64,000 bases of DNA from positions 1-64,000 of the forward strand of contig CAJYHS010000099.1 in the NCBI GenBank assembly GCA_913774715.1, given 5' to 3'. Under the pieces are notes generated by a model. The model was not told the origin of the DNA, did no database searches, and saw only the letters and a program-made list of their open reading frames with translations. This document shows positions 10,510 through 19,585 of this stretch, piece by piece. A program made the translations under genes and the position numbers. This stretch comes from an uncultured Siphonobacter sp. GTDB lineage: Bacteria; Bacteroidota; Bacteroidia; Cytophagales; Spirosomataceae. How positions within the stretch are numbered: the first letter of the stretch is position 1; every line of letters starts with the position of its first letter.

Positions 10510-11226
10510 ATGACCGATACGTTTTTATCAGCGAAGTGGGAAAATCTTATCATGGCTAACTATGCCGTAAGTCCAGAAGTATTAAAACCCTATTTGCCCC
10601 AAGGGGTTGAACTGGATTTTCACGATGGCAAAGTTTATGTAAGCCTCGTTGGTTTTATGTTCAAAGAAACCAGCCTGTTTAAAATTCCCATACCATTTTT
10701 TGGAACATTTGAAGAAATCAATCTCCGGTTTTACGTAAAGCGGATGGAAGAAGGAACTGAAAAACGGGGGGTGGTTTTTATCAATGAGTCCGTTCCGTAT
10801 AAATCAGTAGCCTGGCTGGCCAACAAATTATATAAAGAACACTACATTTCTATAGCTACAAAGCACTCCATTCAAGTAGGAAAAAGGGATAAGCAAATAA
10901 AATATGAATGGGAAATAAACAATACCTGGAATCACCTGGCTGTGAACGCTTCTACTGAAAAAAGTGAAATGTTAAGGGGCAGCATAGAAGAATTCATTTT
11001 TGAGCATTACTACGGATATACAAAAATTAATAACCGACTTTCTCAGGAATATAAAATTCATCATCCAAGGTGGCTGGTGAATAAAGTAACAGATTATTCT
11101 ATTTATTGTGACTTTGCATCCATGTATGGAAATGACTATGCCTTCTTGAATAATCAGAAACCTGATTCAGTTATTTTAGCCGAAGGATCGCCGGTTAATG
11201 TTAAATGGAAACGAACAAATTTCTAA
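10510..11226 (+). CDS. DUF2071 / YqjF-like family protein
   Basis: MTDTFLSAKWENLIMANYAVSPEVLKPYLPQGVELDFHDGKVYVSLVGFMF...; 238 aa. Confidence 0.85.
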   Translation: MTDTFLSAKWENLIMANYAVSPEVLKPYLPQGVELDFHDGKVYVSLVGFMFKETSLFKIPIPFFGTFEEINLRFYVKRMEEGTEKRGVVFINESVPYKSVAWLANKLYKEHYISIATKHSIQVGKRDKQIKYEWEINNTWNHLAVNASTEKSEMLRGSIEEFIFEHYYGYTKINNRLSQEYKIHHPRWLVNKVTDYSIYCDFASMYGNDYAFLNNQKPDSVILAEGSPVNVKWKRTNF

Positions 11227-11235
11227 ACGACGATA

Positions 11236-11505
11236 ATGGATCGAAAAGATATTGACAGGATAATAGAAATGGCCTGGGAAGACAGAACACCATTTGAAGC
11301 CATTGAAATACAATTCGGTATTTCGGAAGCTAATGTGGTTTCACTAATGCGAAAAGAGTTGAAACGCAGCAGTTTTAATTTGTGGCGAAAACGGGTAAAT
11401 AGCGGCATCAGTCAAAAGCATTCTAAAAAAAGAAATGCTGAAATAACACGGTTTAAATGCAATCTGCAAAAAACCATATCAATGAATAAAATAAGCAAGC
11501 GATAA
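11236..11505 (+). CDS. TIGR03643-like small conserved protein
   Basis: MDRKDIDRIIEMAWEDRTPFEAIEIQFGISEANVVSLMRKELKRSSFNLWRKRVNS; 89 aa, between DUF2071 and photolyase-like genes. Confidence 0.8.
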   Translation: MDRKDIDRIIEMAWEDRTPFEAIEIQFGISEANVVSLMRKELKRSSFNLWRKRVNSGISQKHSKKRNAEITRFKCNLQKTISMNKISKR

Positions 11506-11506
11506 A

Positions 11507-12607
11507 ATGAACGGGTCTTTTGAAACAGATTACGAAACCATACTCCGAAAGGTCGATGAGATTGATCCCCTTCAATATGCAAGAACCAGAAATTATATTA
11601 ACGGAGCAGTAACCCATTTATCACCTTACATTTCAAGGGGTGTTATCAGCACCAAACAGGTACTGAATAGTGTACTTGAAAAAGGATATGATTCACGACA
11701 AATTGAAATTTTTATAAAGGAGTTGTGCTGGCGTGACTATTTTCAAAGGGTAGCCCAGCACAAGAATCTAGACCAGGATATAAGGCAGCCGCAGCAACCC
11801 GTATCAAACTATGAAATACCTGTCAGCATAATAAAGGCAACCACGGGAATAGAGGGCATTGATGAGGCAATTAAGGAATTATACAATACGGGCTATATGC
11901 ACAATCATTGCAGAATGTATACGGCTTCCTTGGTTTGCAACATTGCCAAATCTTACTGGTATCAGCCGTCCCGATGGATGTACTATCATTTATTAGATGG
12001 TGACTGGGCCAGTAATTCGTGTAGCTGGCAATGGGTAGCTGGTAGCAACAGTAATAAAAAATATTATTTTAATCAGGAGAATATCAATAAATATACACAA
12101 ACAAGTCAGTCAAATACATTTTTAGATACCTCGTATGAAGCCATACAGTCTATGGAAACCCCTGCTTCATTAGTGTTTACACAAGAGTTTATTCCTGAAA
12201 TAAACCTGCCTTCATTCACCCCCATACACATTGATTCCTCACTACCAGCTTTTATTTACAATTATTATAACCTGGACCCAACCTGGCATAAAGAAGTACC
12301 GGGAAACAGGATATTATTAATCGAACCTGATTTTTTCTCGAAATATCCAGTTAGTAGACGGTGCATAGATTTTATGCTGTCACTAAGTAAAAATATTCCT
12401 GGTGTACAAGTATATACAGGTTCCTTTCAATCCCTGGTTAACGAGTATAAATTTGAAAGCATTTTCTACAAAGAACATCCGCTTAATACGGGTTATACAG
12501 GAACTGAAGAATCCAGAGATTGGATTTCCCATGAGACTACCGAGTACTATTCTTCTTTTTTTGGATACTGGAAAAAAATTGAAAAGCAGTTATTTAAGGC
12601 AAACTAA
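11507..12607 (+). CDS. Photolyase/cryptochrome-family FAD-binding domain protein with unusual architecture
   Basis: CWRDYFQRVAQHKN, YMHNHCRMYTASLVCNIAKSYWYQPSRWMYYHLLDGDWASNSCSWQWVAGSNSNKKYYFNQENINKY match photolyase FAD-domain motifs; no N-terminal antenna domain. Confidence 0.85.
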   Translation: MNGSFETDYETILRKVDEIDPLQYARTRNYINGAVTHLSPYISRGVISTKQVLNSVLEKGYDSRQIEIFIKELCWRDYFQRVAQHKNLDQDIRQPQQPVSNYEIPVSIIKATTGIEGIDEAIKELYNTGYMHNHCRMYTASLVCNIAKSYWYQPSRWMYYHLLDGDWASNSCSWQWVAGSNSNKKYYFNQENINKYTQTSQSNTFLDTSYEAIQSMETPASLVFTQEFIPEINLPSFTPIHIDSSLPAFIYNYYNLDPTWHKEVPGNRILLIEPDFFSKYPVSRRCIDFMLSLSKNIPGVQVYTGSFQSLVNEYKFESIFYKEHPLNTGYTGTEESRDWISHETTEYYSSFFGYWKKIEKQLFKAN

Positions 12608-12940
12608 TGAGATGCGTCTGAATAGAATAAACTTGAATAGCTATACACAGAAACTTTTTATCAATTGATTAGCGCTTTCTCGTCAGAGAGAATGGGTGGA
12701 CATTAAATCTAAAACAGATAAGCATAACGTAATAATATTTAATCGATCATTTGCTTAGTGTTATTTGACTTGGTATATCAAATAATCTGTACGATGGACG
12801 TATATTTTTTTCAATAAATCCGAAAAATATAGAAGAAATCACTACCATTTACTAAAAAAAACCTGTGCATAATATCACTGGTAACGCACAAAGGACATAC
12901 CAGATAAGCTGATTGATAAAATATTCTTTTTCAAGAAGTC

Positions 12941-13021
12941 ATGAAGAATCAATTATGGAACCGATCTTTAGGGGCAATGCTTTTACTGGCCTTATTGCTA
13001 GTATCAATGTTGCTGGTTTAA
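12941..13021 (+). CDS. Putative 26-aa single-pass membrane microprotein
   Basis: MKNQLWNRSLGAMLLLALLLVSMLLV*, followed by a terminator-like hairpin at 13072-13100. Confidence 0.3.
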   Translation: MKNQLWNRSLGAMLLLALLLVSMLLV

Positions 13022-13071
13022 TTTTTAAGTAAATAGCTTTATAGCGGCTATAGTTGAGTAGATTAACAAAG

Positions 13072-13100
13072 ATAGGCTACCTCCAAAGGGGGTAGCCTAT
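13072..13100. terminator. Hairpin, 10-bp perfect core plus flanking pairs
   Basis: ataggctacctcc-aaa-gggggtagcctat. Confidence 0.55.
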
Positions 13101-13135
13101 GCTGCCTTTAAACTAAATAAAAAAATCAACGGAGA

Positions 13136-13471
13136 CTATTTCTTTTTAGCTGCCAGGGAATTAATCCACTTGGCTATTTTTAAGGCATCCTCTTTAGGCA
13201 CCTGGGGCATGGGAGCCATGGGTGGATAGCCCGGCCAGTGCGAAGGATCGGGCTTATGTATCAAGGCTACGATCTGCTCAGGTTTGTATTTTTTCTTGGC
13301 TACTTCCTGGTAAGCCGGACCTACCAGCCGGGTTTCAATCTGATGGCATGCTAAACAGGCATGTTTTTGCAGAATTTTTTCAACGTCAGCGGGTGGCTTT
13401 TTCTGAGCTGTCGCTGCCAAGATCAGAGTAGTGAGCAAAAGGCTAGTGATTCCTAGAGAACGCATATGCAT
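13136..13471 (-). CDS. Monohaem class I c-type cytochrome
   Basis: Signal peptide, CLACHQIETRLVGPAYQEVAKKK, C-terminal YPPMAPMPQVPKEDALKIAKWINSL. Confidence 0.9.
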   Translation of the reverse strand: MHMRSLGITSLLLTTLILAATAQKKPPADVEKILQKHACLACHQIETRLVGPAYQEVAKKKYKPEQIVALIHKPDPSHWPGYPPMAPMPQVPKEDALKIAKWINSLAAKKK

Positions 13472-13659
13472 GGGATGATTGAGTTAAATTTTTTTGTCAA
13501 GTGAAAAGGGTTAAGTATCTAGGGCTTTTTAAAACGGATTTCTTTAAAGTTCTGCCACATCGACCAGGGTATATTCTCACTAGTTAGTAGGACTATTTTG
13601 AGCTGCTCATTACTGCTGGCTTCTGCCCAAGTAGGCGTTATTGAAAAGGTATTTAGCCG

Positions 13660-14712
13660 TCAAAAAGGATTTTGTAGCCTGGGGTTAGTGGTAAAAGAGT
13701 AGTCGGTTAAACTGTTGAGAAAGTGGATGATGTCTTGTTGCTCACTTTCACTCAGACGAACGCTTCTATTTTGAGTTAAGACAGCGTCCGTGCTTGGACT
13801 CGCTTTTACACCAGTTGCATAATGCTTTAAAACGGCTTCTAACGTTGGAAAGCGGCCGTCGTGCATGTAAGGCGCCGTCAGGGCAATATTGCGAAGGGTA
13901 GGGGTTTTGTATTTGCCCAAATCTACCGGGTTTCGGGTAATACGAAATCGCCCTTGGTACACCCCTTCTTTGGAGTCATCCGAAAAATCATCGTCTAACC
14001 CATTGTTATGAAAAAGGTTATCAGTAAACAAAGCCCCCTGATGACAGCGGCTGCAATGCGTTGTAAACAAAGCCAAACCCCGACGTTGGGCCGACGAAAG
14101 TGCTTGTTTCTTTTCAACGTAGGCATCGTAGGCCGATTGATAGGAAAGCAGGCTTCGCTGAAACTGGGCCAGTGCTCTGGCCACATAGGCCACTTTAATT
14201 TCTCCATCGAATACACGTTTGAAGGCCTGCACATAGGTGGGATCCGCCTTGAGCTCAGTTTCCAGCTCTACAAGATCCTGAGCCATTTCGTCGAGGTTCG
14301 TCAGCGGAGCAAAAGCCTGTGACTCCAGATTGGTAGCTCCTCCTTCCCAAAACAAACCGTTATTCATCCAAGCCAGATTCAGAAGTGCCGGCGAGTTACG
14401 ATCTAGCGGGCGTCCCGACACGCCAACCGTGGTGAAGGCAACGCCGTCAGAAAAGGCTTGGGCGGGCTCGTGACAGCTTGCGCAGCTAATTTGATTATTG
14501 CCAGACAAGCGCTTATCGTAGAATAGCCGCCGCCCCAGCTCAACGCCCTGCTGAGTCATGGGGTTGTCAGGTGTAGAGGGAAAGGCTGGAAAGTGAGTGG
14601 GAAGCTCCCTATCAAAGGGGGCCAGGGAAGGCGTGACCTCCCTTGGCTGAGGCTGACAGGCTACCAGTAGGAACAGCACGAATCCAAGCATCAAAAAAGA
14701 ACCCTTACCCAC
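13660..14712 (-). CDS. Di-haem cytochrome c peroxidase (CcpA/MauG/MbnH superfamily)
   Basis: Two CxxCH motifs (CASCH, CSRCH); GVELGRRLFYDKRLSGNNQISCASCHEPAQAFSDG; PYMHDGRFPTLEAVLKHY. Confidence 0.93.
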   Translation of the reverse strand: MGKGSFLMLGFVLFLLVACQPQPREVTPSLAPFDRELPTHFPAFPSTPDNPMTQQGVELGRRLFYDKRLSGNNQISCASCHEPAQAFSDGVAFTTVGVSGRPLDRNSPALLNLAWMNNGLFWEGGATNLESQAFAPLTNLDEMAQDLVELETELKADPTYVQAFKRVFDGEIKVAYVARALAQFQRSLLSYQSAYDAYVEKKQALSSAQRRGLALFTTHCSRCHQGALFTDNLFHNNGLDDDFSDDSKEGVYQGRFRITRNPVDLGKYKTPTLRNIALTAPYMHDGRFPTLEAVLKHYATGVKASPSTDAVLTQNRSVRLSESEQQDIIHFLNSLTDYSFTTNPRLQNPF

Positions 14713-14714
14713 GT

Positions 14715-15494
14715 TTAGTTGACGGATTTAACCGAGAATACCTTGCTGGAAAAGTTAGAAGCTACTTTGCTCATCACATCCCCCTGAGCGGCACCTACGC
14801 TGGGCGTAGTCATTACATCCACCCCTTCGGTAATGGCGGCTACATTGGTAGAAATGACGGCAGAAGCTGCCGCTGAGCTCACTTTTAACGCTTGAGGTAA
14901 TGTTAATTTTACCGACTTAAAATTGGTATTAAGACCCGTTTCTACCTTTAATGTTTTGGTGGTAGAATTCTGTTTTACACTTCCTTGTAAGGATGAGAAA
15001 ATATAGCTGGTATGCCACATCCAGGAAATGTTGGTCATGCCGTTAAGCTGGGAAAGCTCGCCGGCCTGTAAACTAAGATTATTATTATAAACGGAGTCAA
15101 CACCCACGGAGAATTCAAGTGAGGTATACTCTCCCACTGGGATATTGGTAAGTTGAATTTGTTCGCGTTTGCGGGCCGGGTATTTAAAAGATCCATCCTG
15201 CACGGAAATTTCCTTGGTTTCTTCCAGCAAATAATAGGAATTAGGTACGCTATAGGCTTCACCGTTCGCTTTGACGAGCTTGAGATTACTAACCCAGTAG
15301 CGGAGCGTGGAGAAGTTATAGGTGGTCCCGCTAATGGTAAAATCTTTACTTAAGGTAAAGTCCGCGTCATTGACAACGGCATCAAAGGTAAGATCAGCTG
15401 AACCACTAGTGACGGCTGGAGAGACTTCATTTTCTTGGGAACAAGAAGATAGCAAAGCCGCAGCGGCTAGTAAAGTAATGATGGAAGATTTCAT
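14715..15494 (-). CDS. MbnP-like family lipoprotein
   Basis: Start at 15494 (MKSSIITLLAAAALLSSCSQ); FSTLRYWVSNLKLVKANGEAYSVPNSYYLLE; GMTNISWMWHTSYIFSSLQGSV; ends 3 bp before the peroxidase start. Confidence 0.8.
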   Translation of the reverse strand: MKSSIITLLAAAALLSSCSQENEVSPAVTSGSADLTFDAVVNDADFTLSKDFTISGTTYNFSTLRYWVSNLKLVKANGEAYSVPNSYYLLEETKEISVQDGSFKYPARKREQIQLTNIPVGEYTSLEFSVGVDSVYNNNLSLQAGELSQLNGMTNISWMWHTSYIFSSLQGSVKQNSTTKTLKVETGLNTNFKSVKLTLPQALKVSSAAASAVISTNVAAITEGVDVMTTPSVGAAQGDVMSKVASNFSSKVFSVKSVN

Positions 15495-15733
15495 TTTAAA
15501 TATAGTAGGAAAATAAAAGAATAGTTGACTCGAAGCATGGCTTTGAGTGGATGACAAAAAAGGTAATACGAGTCGTTGAGCTCCCGGCAAAGTAAGCAGA
15601 GCAGATACCCGAAAATTTTTGAGCGTATCGCGTGAGTAATTGCCTTACGTAGATGTATATACGTAATGATGGGGCAATACGTTACCGGTAGCCTGACTAG
15701 GGTAGGCATACGCGCAAGAAAAAGCTTTGAAGG

Positions 15734-16126
15734 CTAAGGCCTGGGCGGGCGAAACAGGGAGAGTGCTTCAGCCGAAGGAAAGAAGCGATGATAGAAAAGA
15801 GGAGACTTGACGAGCGGGAACTCAAAGCTAGGAGCTTCGAAGCTAAATTCCCAGGGGCTAAGCTGGTCGGAAAGCTCCAGTACCTGAGAAAGTAACCGCT
15901 GACTGGTTTCTTTCTCCTGGGATTCCTGAGCGGCTTTGAGTTTTTTAGCCAGGTAACACTTCCCATCGCAATGCAGCTCCGGGCGGCTCTTGTTTTCGCA
16001 GTGATACTTGATGATATACTCCTTGCGAAGCTCAAAGTCCATTAAAATCGCAGGCACCACCAGCGATCTCACCAGCAATAGGCCAGTGAGAAAAAAGACG
16101 CTCATGGATTTGAGAAGTGGACTCAT
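15734..16126 (-). CDS. Hypothetical small membrane/exported protein with paired-Cys motif
   Basis: IIKYHCENKSRPELHCDGKCYLAKKLKAAQ; N-terminal hydrophobic segment; upstream of the MbnP-like gene on the same strand. Confidence 0.6.
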   Translation of the reverse strand: MSPLLKSMSVFFLTGLLLVRSLVVPAILMDFELRKEYIIKYHCENKSRPELHCDGKCYLAKKLKAAQESQEKETSQRLLSQVLELSDQLSPWEFSFEAPSFEFPLVKSPLFYHRFFPSAEALSLFRPPRP

Positions 16127-16586
16127 GCTGGCAAAAATAAAGTAGACTTTTGGTTTTCACTATAAAAATGTTGAAATGACTCTTAGCAGTAATAGCTTTC
16201 GGAAAAAAACAGATGTTAAGTTTAGGAAATATGAAGCTAATCGACTTTAACGGGGATTTCGCTATCGCAGAACAGCGCTCTACCTAATGGGCCGCTTTAA
16301 ATAAGCAGGGTATGGTAAGGTTAACTAAGGTATAGTTAACGTATAAAAGCTAGTCGCGCGCTATTTTAAGGCCGGTTATCCTTGCTCTGGGCAGGGCAAC
16401 AAGTAAACTAAGGTGGCTAAAATCCTTTTTTTCGACTGGATGACCTGTTAAAGGTAGGCTAGGCTTTTACTTTTATCTTTAATGGTCTGTTTTTACCGCT
16501 GCAAAAAACACCCGGGCGAATCTGCAGGGTGAGGGGTACTGGCTGAGTATCACGCGTGCCCAGTCGCTGACCTTTTTATTATCAAG

Positions 16587-17400
16587 CTAAAGGGAAGTCA
16601 AGGGACGGGGAAAGAAAACGTGAAAAGTAGCGCCTTTGCCTAGCGTAGAAGATGCCGTAATGGCTCCCCCCAGGCTGCTGATAATTTTTTCACAAATGGA
16701 AAGACCAATGCCACTGCCCCCAAAATCACCCTGTCCGTGTAAGCGTTGAAAAATTTGAAAAATGCGGGATACGTATTTTTCATCAAAGCCAATACCGTTA
16801 TCCGACACGTCAATGCGCAGGTAGGTATCTGCTTGCCTAGTGGGCTCAAGGCCAGTGGGTAAGTCCTGAGCCGCTAGCTATAAAAAGCTGATGTGAATAA
16901 TACTCCGCTGGGCACGCCCCGATAGGTCTAATCGGCTAAACTTAATGGCATTGGAAAGTAGGTTTTGAAAAAGTCGAATCAGTAGCGATTTATCTCCCCA
17001 AACCTGGGGTAATGCTTCGATGGTAATTTGAGGGGATGCTTCAGTAATGGCTACTTCCAGCAGAGATTTTACTTCTTCTAGCACCTGAGAAAGCGAAATG
17101 AGTTGGTAGTGAGGGGGCTGATCGCTAAGCCGGGAGAAGTCGAGTAGGGATTCTACCAGTGACGACATTCGCCGGGCGGAGACCTGGATGCGACCAATGT
17201 AGGTTAGGAGCTCAGGGTCAACTATCTTTTGACGGGCTAAATCACCAAACTGCTGAATTTTGCGAAGAGGCTCCTGTAAATCATGACTGGCTACGTAGGC
17301 AAAATTCTGTAAAAGTTCGTTGGATCGTTGCAGTTGCTGATTGACGAGAGTAAGCTCTTCGTTGTTGCGAGTTAAAGCTTCCGCCAGCGATAGCGTAGCC
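16587..17400 (-). pseudogene. Truncated sensor histidine kinase interrupted by in-frame TAG (16878-16880)
   Basis: [24 protein letters not shown] (HisKA) ... LLIRLFQNLLSNAIKF (N box) ... TAG ... VSDNGIGFDEKYVSRIFQIFQRLHGQGDFGGSGIGLSICEKII; both ORFs in the same frame; N-terminus missing. Confidence 0.8.
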
Positions 17401-17401
17401 C

Positions 17402-17947
17402 TGGCCTTGGTACGTAGCCGGGCCGCTGGTGGGCCTGACTGTACCCGCCTTATTGCTACTGGGCAATAAATCATTCGGAATTTCTTCTTCGCTGCGGCAC
17501 GTGTGTGCCGCTTGCCTGCCGGCCCAAATTCCCTTCTTTGCCTACGATTGGAAAAAAGAAGCCTGGAATTTAGTCTTCGTGGCCGGCGTGCTGCTGGGGG
17601 GAATGCTGGCCACGCAGTTTTTAGCCAATGCCCAGGCCTTTGCGGTAGCTCCGGCCACCCAGACGGCCCTGCGCGCCTACGGAATTTCGGATTTTTCCGG
17701 GCTCATGCCCCCTGAGCTTTTTGCCGGATCACATCTGTTTTCATTAAAAGGGATGATCTTTTTTGTAATGGGGGGCTTTTTAGTGGGATTTGGCACCCGC
17801 TGGGCTGGGGGGTGTACGTCGGGCCATGCCATTATGGGTTTGTCCAATCTACAGTGGCCTTCACTCGTAGCTACGTGCTGTTTTATGGCCGGGGGACTGG
17901 TCATGACCCATCTGCTGCTTCCTTCTATCTTTTTACTAGTTAACTAA
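17402..17947 (+). pseudogene. YeeE/YedE (sulfur transport) family protein, 5'-truncated at junction with the kinase fragment
   Basis: [57 protein letters not shown]; frame begins directly after a stop at the junction; only non-ATG start (GTG 17429). Confidence 0.75.
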
Positions 17948-17992
17948 GCCATGCGCTCACCCTTTCCTAGTTACAGTCACAATGCACTCCGA

Positions 17993-18039
17993 GTTGATTC
18001 ATCGCCTGCCCGCGAGTCGGGGGCAGGCGATGAATCAAC
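17993..18039. repeat. Perfect 19-bp inverted repeat with 9-nt loop
   Basis: gttgattcatcgcctgccc-gcgagtcgg-gggcaggcgatgaatcaac, between the two YeeE/YedE genes. Confidence 0.85.
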
Positions 18040-18042
18040 TAC

Positions 18043-18435
18043 GGAATCCTGGGTATTCTCTTTGGAATTGTCTTTGTGAAAGCTGAGATTATTTCCTGGT
18101 TTCGAATCCAGGAGATGTTTCGATTTGATTCGTTTCACATGTACGGCGTTATCGGCAGTGCCATTCTTACCGGCATGGTATCAATTGGACTCATCAAGCG
18201 TTTGGGTTTAAAAACCAAACAAAGCGAGCCCGTGCGCATTGCCGCTAAAACCTTCCACCGGGGACAGATATACGGAGGCTTACTCTTTGGTCTGGGCTGG
18301 GCTTTGACGGGGGCTTGCCCCGGTCCCTTGTTTGCTCAGATCGGTAGTGGCTTTCTACCCGTAAGTGTCACCCTGCTGAGTGCCATTGGCGGTACGTGGG
18401 TGTACGGCTATTTCAGAGCACGCTTGCCGCATTAA
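18043..18435 (+). CDS. YeeE/YedE family protein, second half; start displaced or lost
   Basis: GILGILFGIVFVKAEIISWFRIQEMFRFDSFHMYGVIGSAILTG...GLLFGLGWALTGACPGPLFAQIGSG; homologous-looking N-terminus precedes the GTG-start ORF at 18076. Confidence 0.7.
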   Translation, partial: GILGILFGIVFVKAEIISWFRIQEMFRFDSFHMYGVIGSAILTGMVSIGLIKRLGLKTKQSEPVRIAAKTFHRGQIYGGLLFGLGWALTGACPGPLFAQIGSGFLPVSVTLLSAIGGTWVYGYFRARLPH

Positions 18436-18660
18436 CGTAGTGAGAGTGAATGCGGTTTCAAAGGATCTCTAAGGGGTTAGAAAGATTCAAAGCCATTACT
18501 TAGGCTTCAGCTATTGCTAAGGCCTGCCCATGTTGTGAAAAAAGACTTGGCAGGCCTGCTTACAAGCCGGCGGATGAGGTATGATAGCAAAGCTCAGGGC
18601 AAGCTAAAGAGGCAGAGGAAAGACGTATGGGGGGACTGCTGGCAGTCGCGGGAGTGTTGA

Positions 18661-18700
18661 AAACCAGCCCGGCAAGAGCCTCTTGGCCGGGCTAGTTTTT
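18661..18700. terminator. GC-rich hairpin with T-tract
   Basis: aaaccagcccggcaagagcctcttggccgggctagttttt. Confidence 0.6.
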
Positions 18701-18866
18701 AGGTTTTAAAGGCGGGCCTGCTTTCCTAAGGGCGCAGCTCCGGCGAGCCAACTGCGTAGGAGATGCTGCTTGGCAAGGGCTAGGTAGACTCTGTTTAGGT
18801 TAGCTGGATGCCTCAGAGCAATCGCTTGCAGTGGAGCTTGACTTCTTAAGCCGGCCTAGCGTAGGG

Positions 18867-19322
18867 TTAGTAAATGCGCACGGTTCGGCTGTCCCGCCAG
18901 ACAATTTTAATATTTAGTTTTCCGTAACGCCGGCCTAGAATAAGGTAGAGCAGCAAAAGAGGAATGCCGGCTAGGCTGAGCAGGGCGGCTAGGTAAGTAC
19001 TCGCCTGGAGCCAGGTCAGGGTGTGGTGGTGGGGGAAAAAGCTTTTTTTATACCTTTTAACCGAGTAGTGATGCAATTTTAACCAGCTAATGATGTCCTG
19101 CTCAAGTCTAGAATCCAGGTGGTAAGAGCAACTGTATTTTCCCCGCTCAATGGCCCTGACAATGGCGTCCTGAAGGGTACTAAACTCTTGATCAAGCAGG
19201 GCTTGTTTTTGGATGCTGTTTAAAGCGGGTTTTTTCTTTTTACGTAAGGAATTAATGCTTTGAGTTTGGACGAGAGCTTCTTGGGCGGTAAGCATTCGAA
19301 TGGTTTTTAGTGAGTAAGGCAA
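18867..19322 (-). CDS. Hypothetical protein with C-terminal TM segment
   Basis: 151 aa; soluble N-terminus then LQASTYLAALLSLAGIPLLLLYLILGRRYGKL. Confidence 0.5.
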   Translation of the reverse strand: MPYSLKTIRMLTAQEALVQTQSINSLRKKKKPALNSIQKQALLDQEFSTLQDAIVRAIERGKYSCSYHLDSRLEQDIISWLKLHHYSVKRYKKSFFPHHHTLTWLQASTYLAALLSLAGIPLLLLYLILGRRYGKLNIKIVWRDSRTVRIY

Positions 19323-19585
19323 TGAGGCGCGAGAACAACCTGCAAGTATAGCACATGGAATAACTCCACTAAAGCAGCCCGGGCGATTAATTTTACGCCT
19401 TTAAGGGATTCTTGAGACTGCATTTATCGCATGCAATCCTTACAAAACAGCATCCTTTAAAAACAGGGTTTTTCTTATAAACTTCTATGGCAAGAAATGG
19501 ACCTGACTAACTTGAAAGGCCGGGATCCTCGGGGCTCATGTTCGATTGATCCGACGCTAGTTGAAGTTGCTAATTAGGGGGCCAC

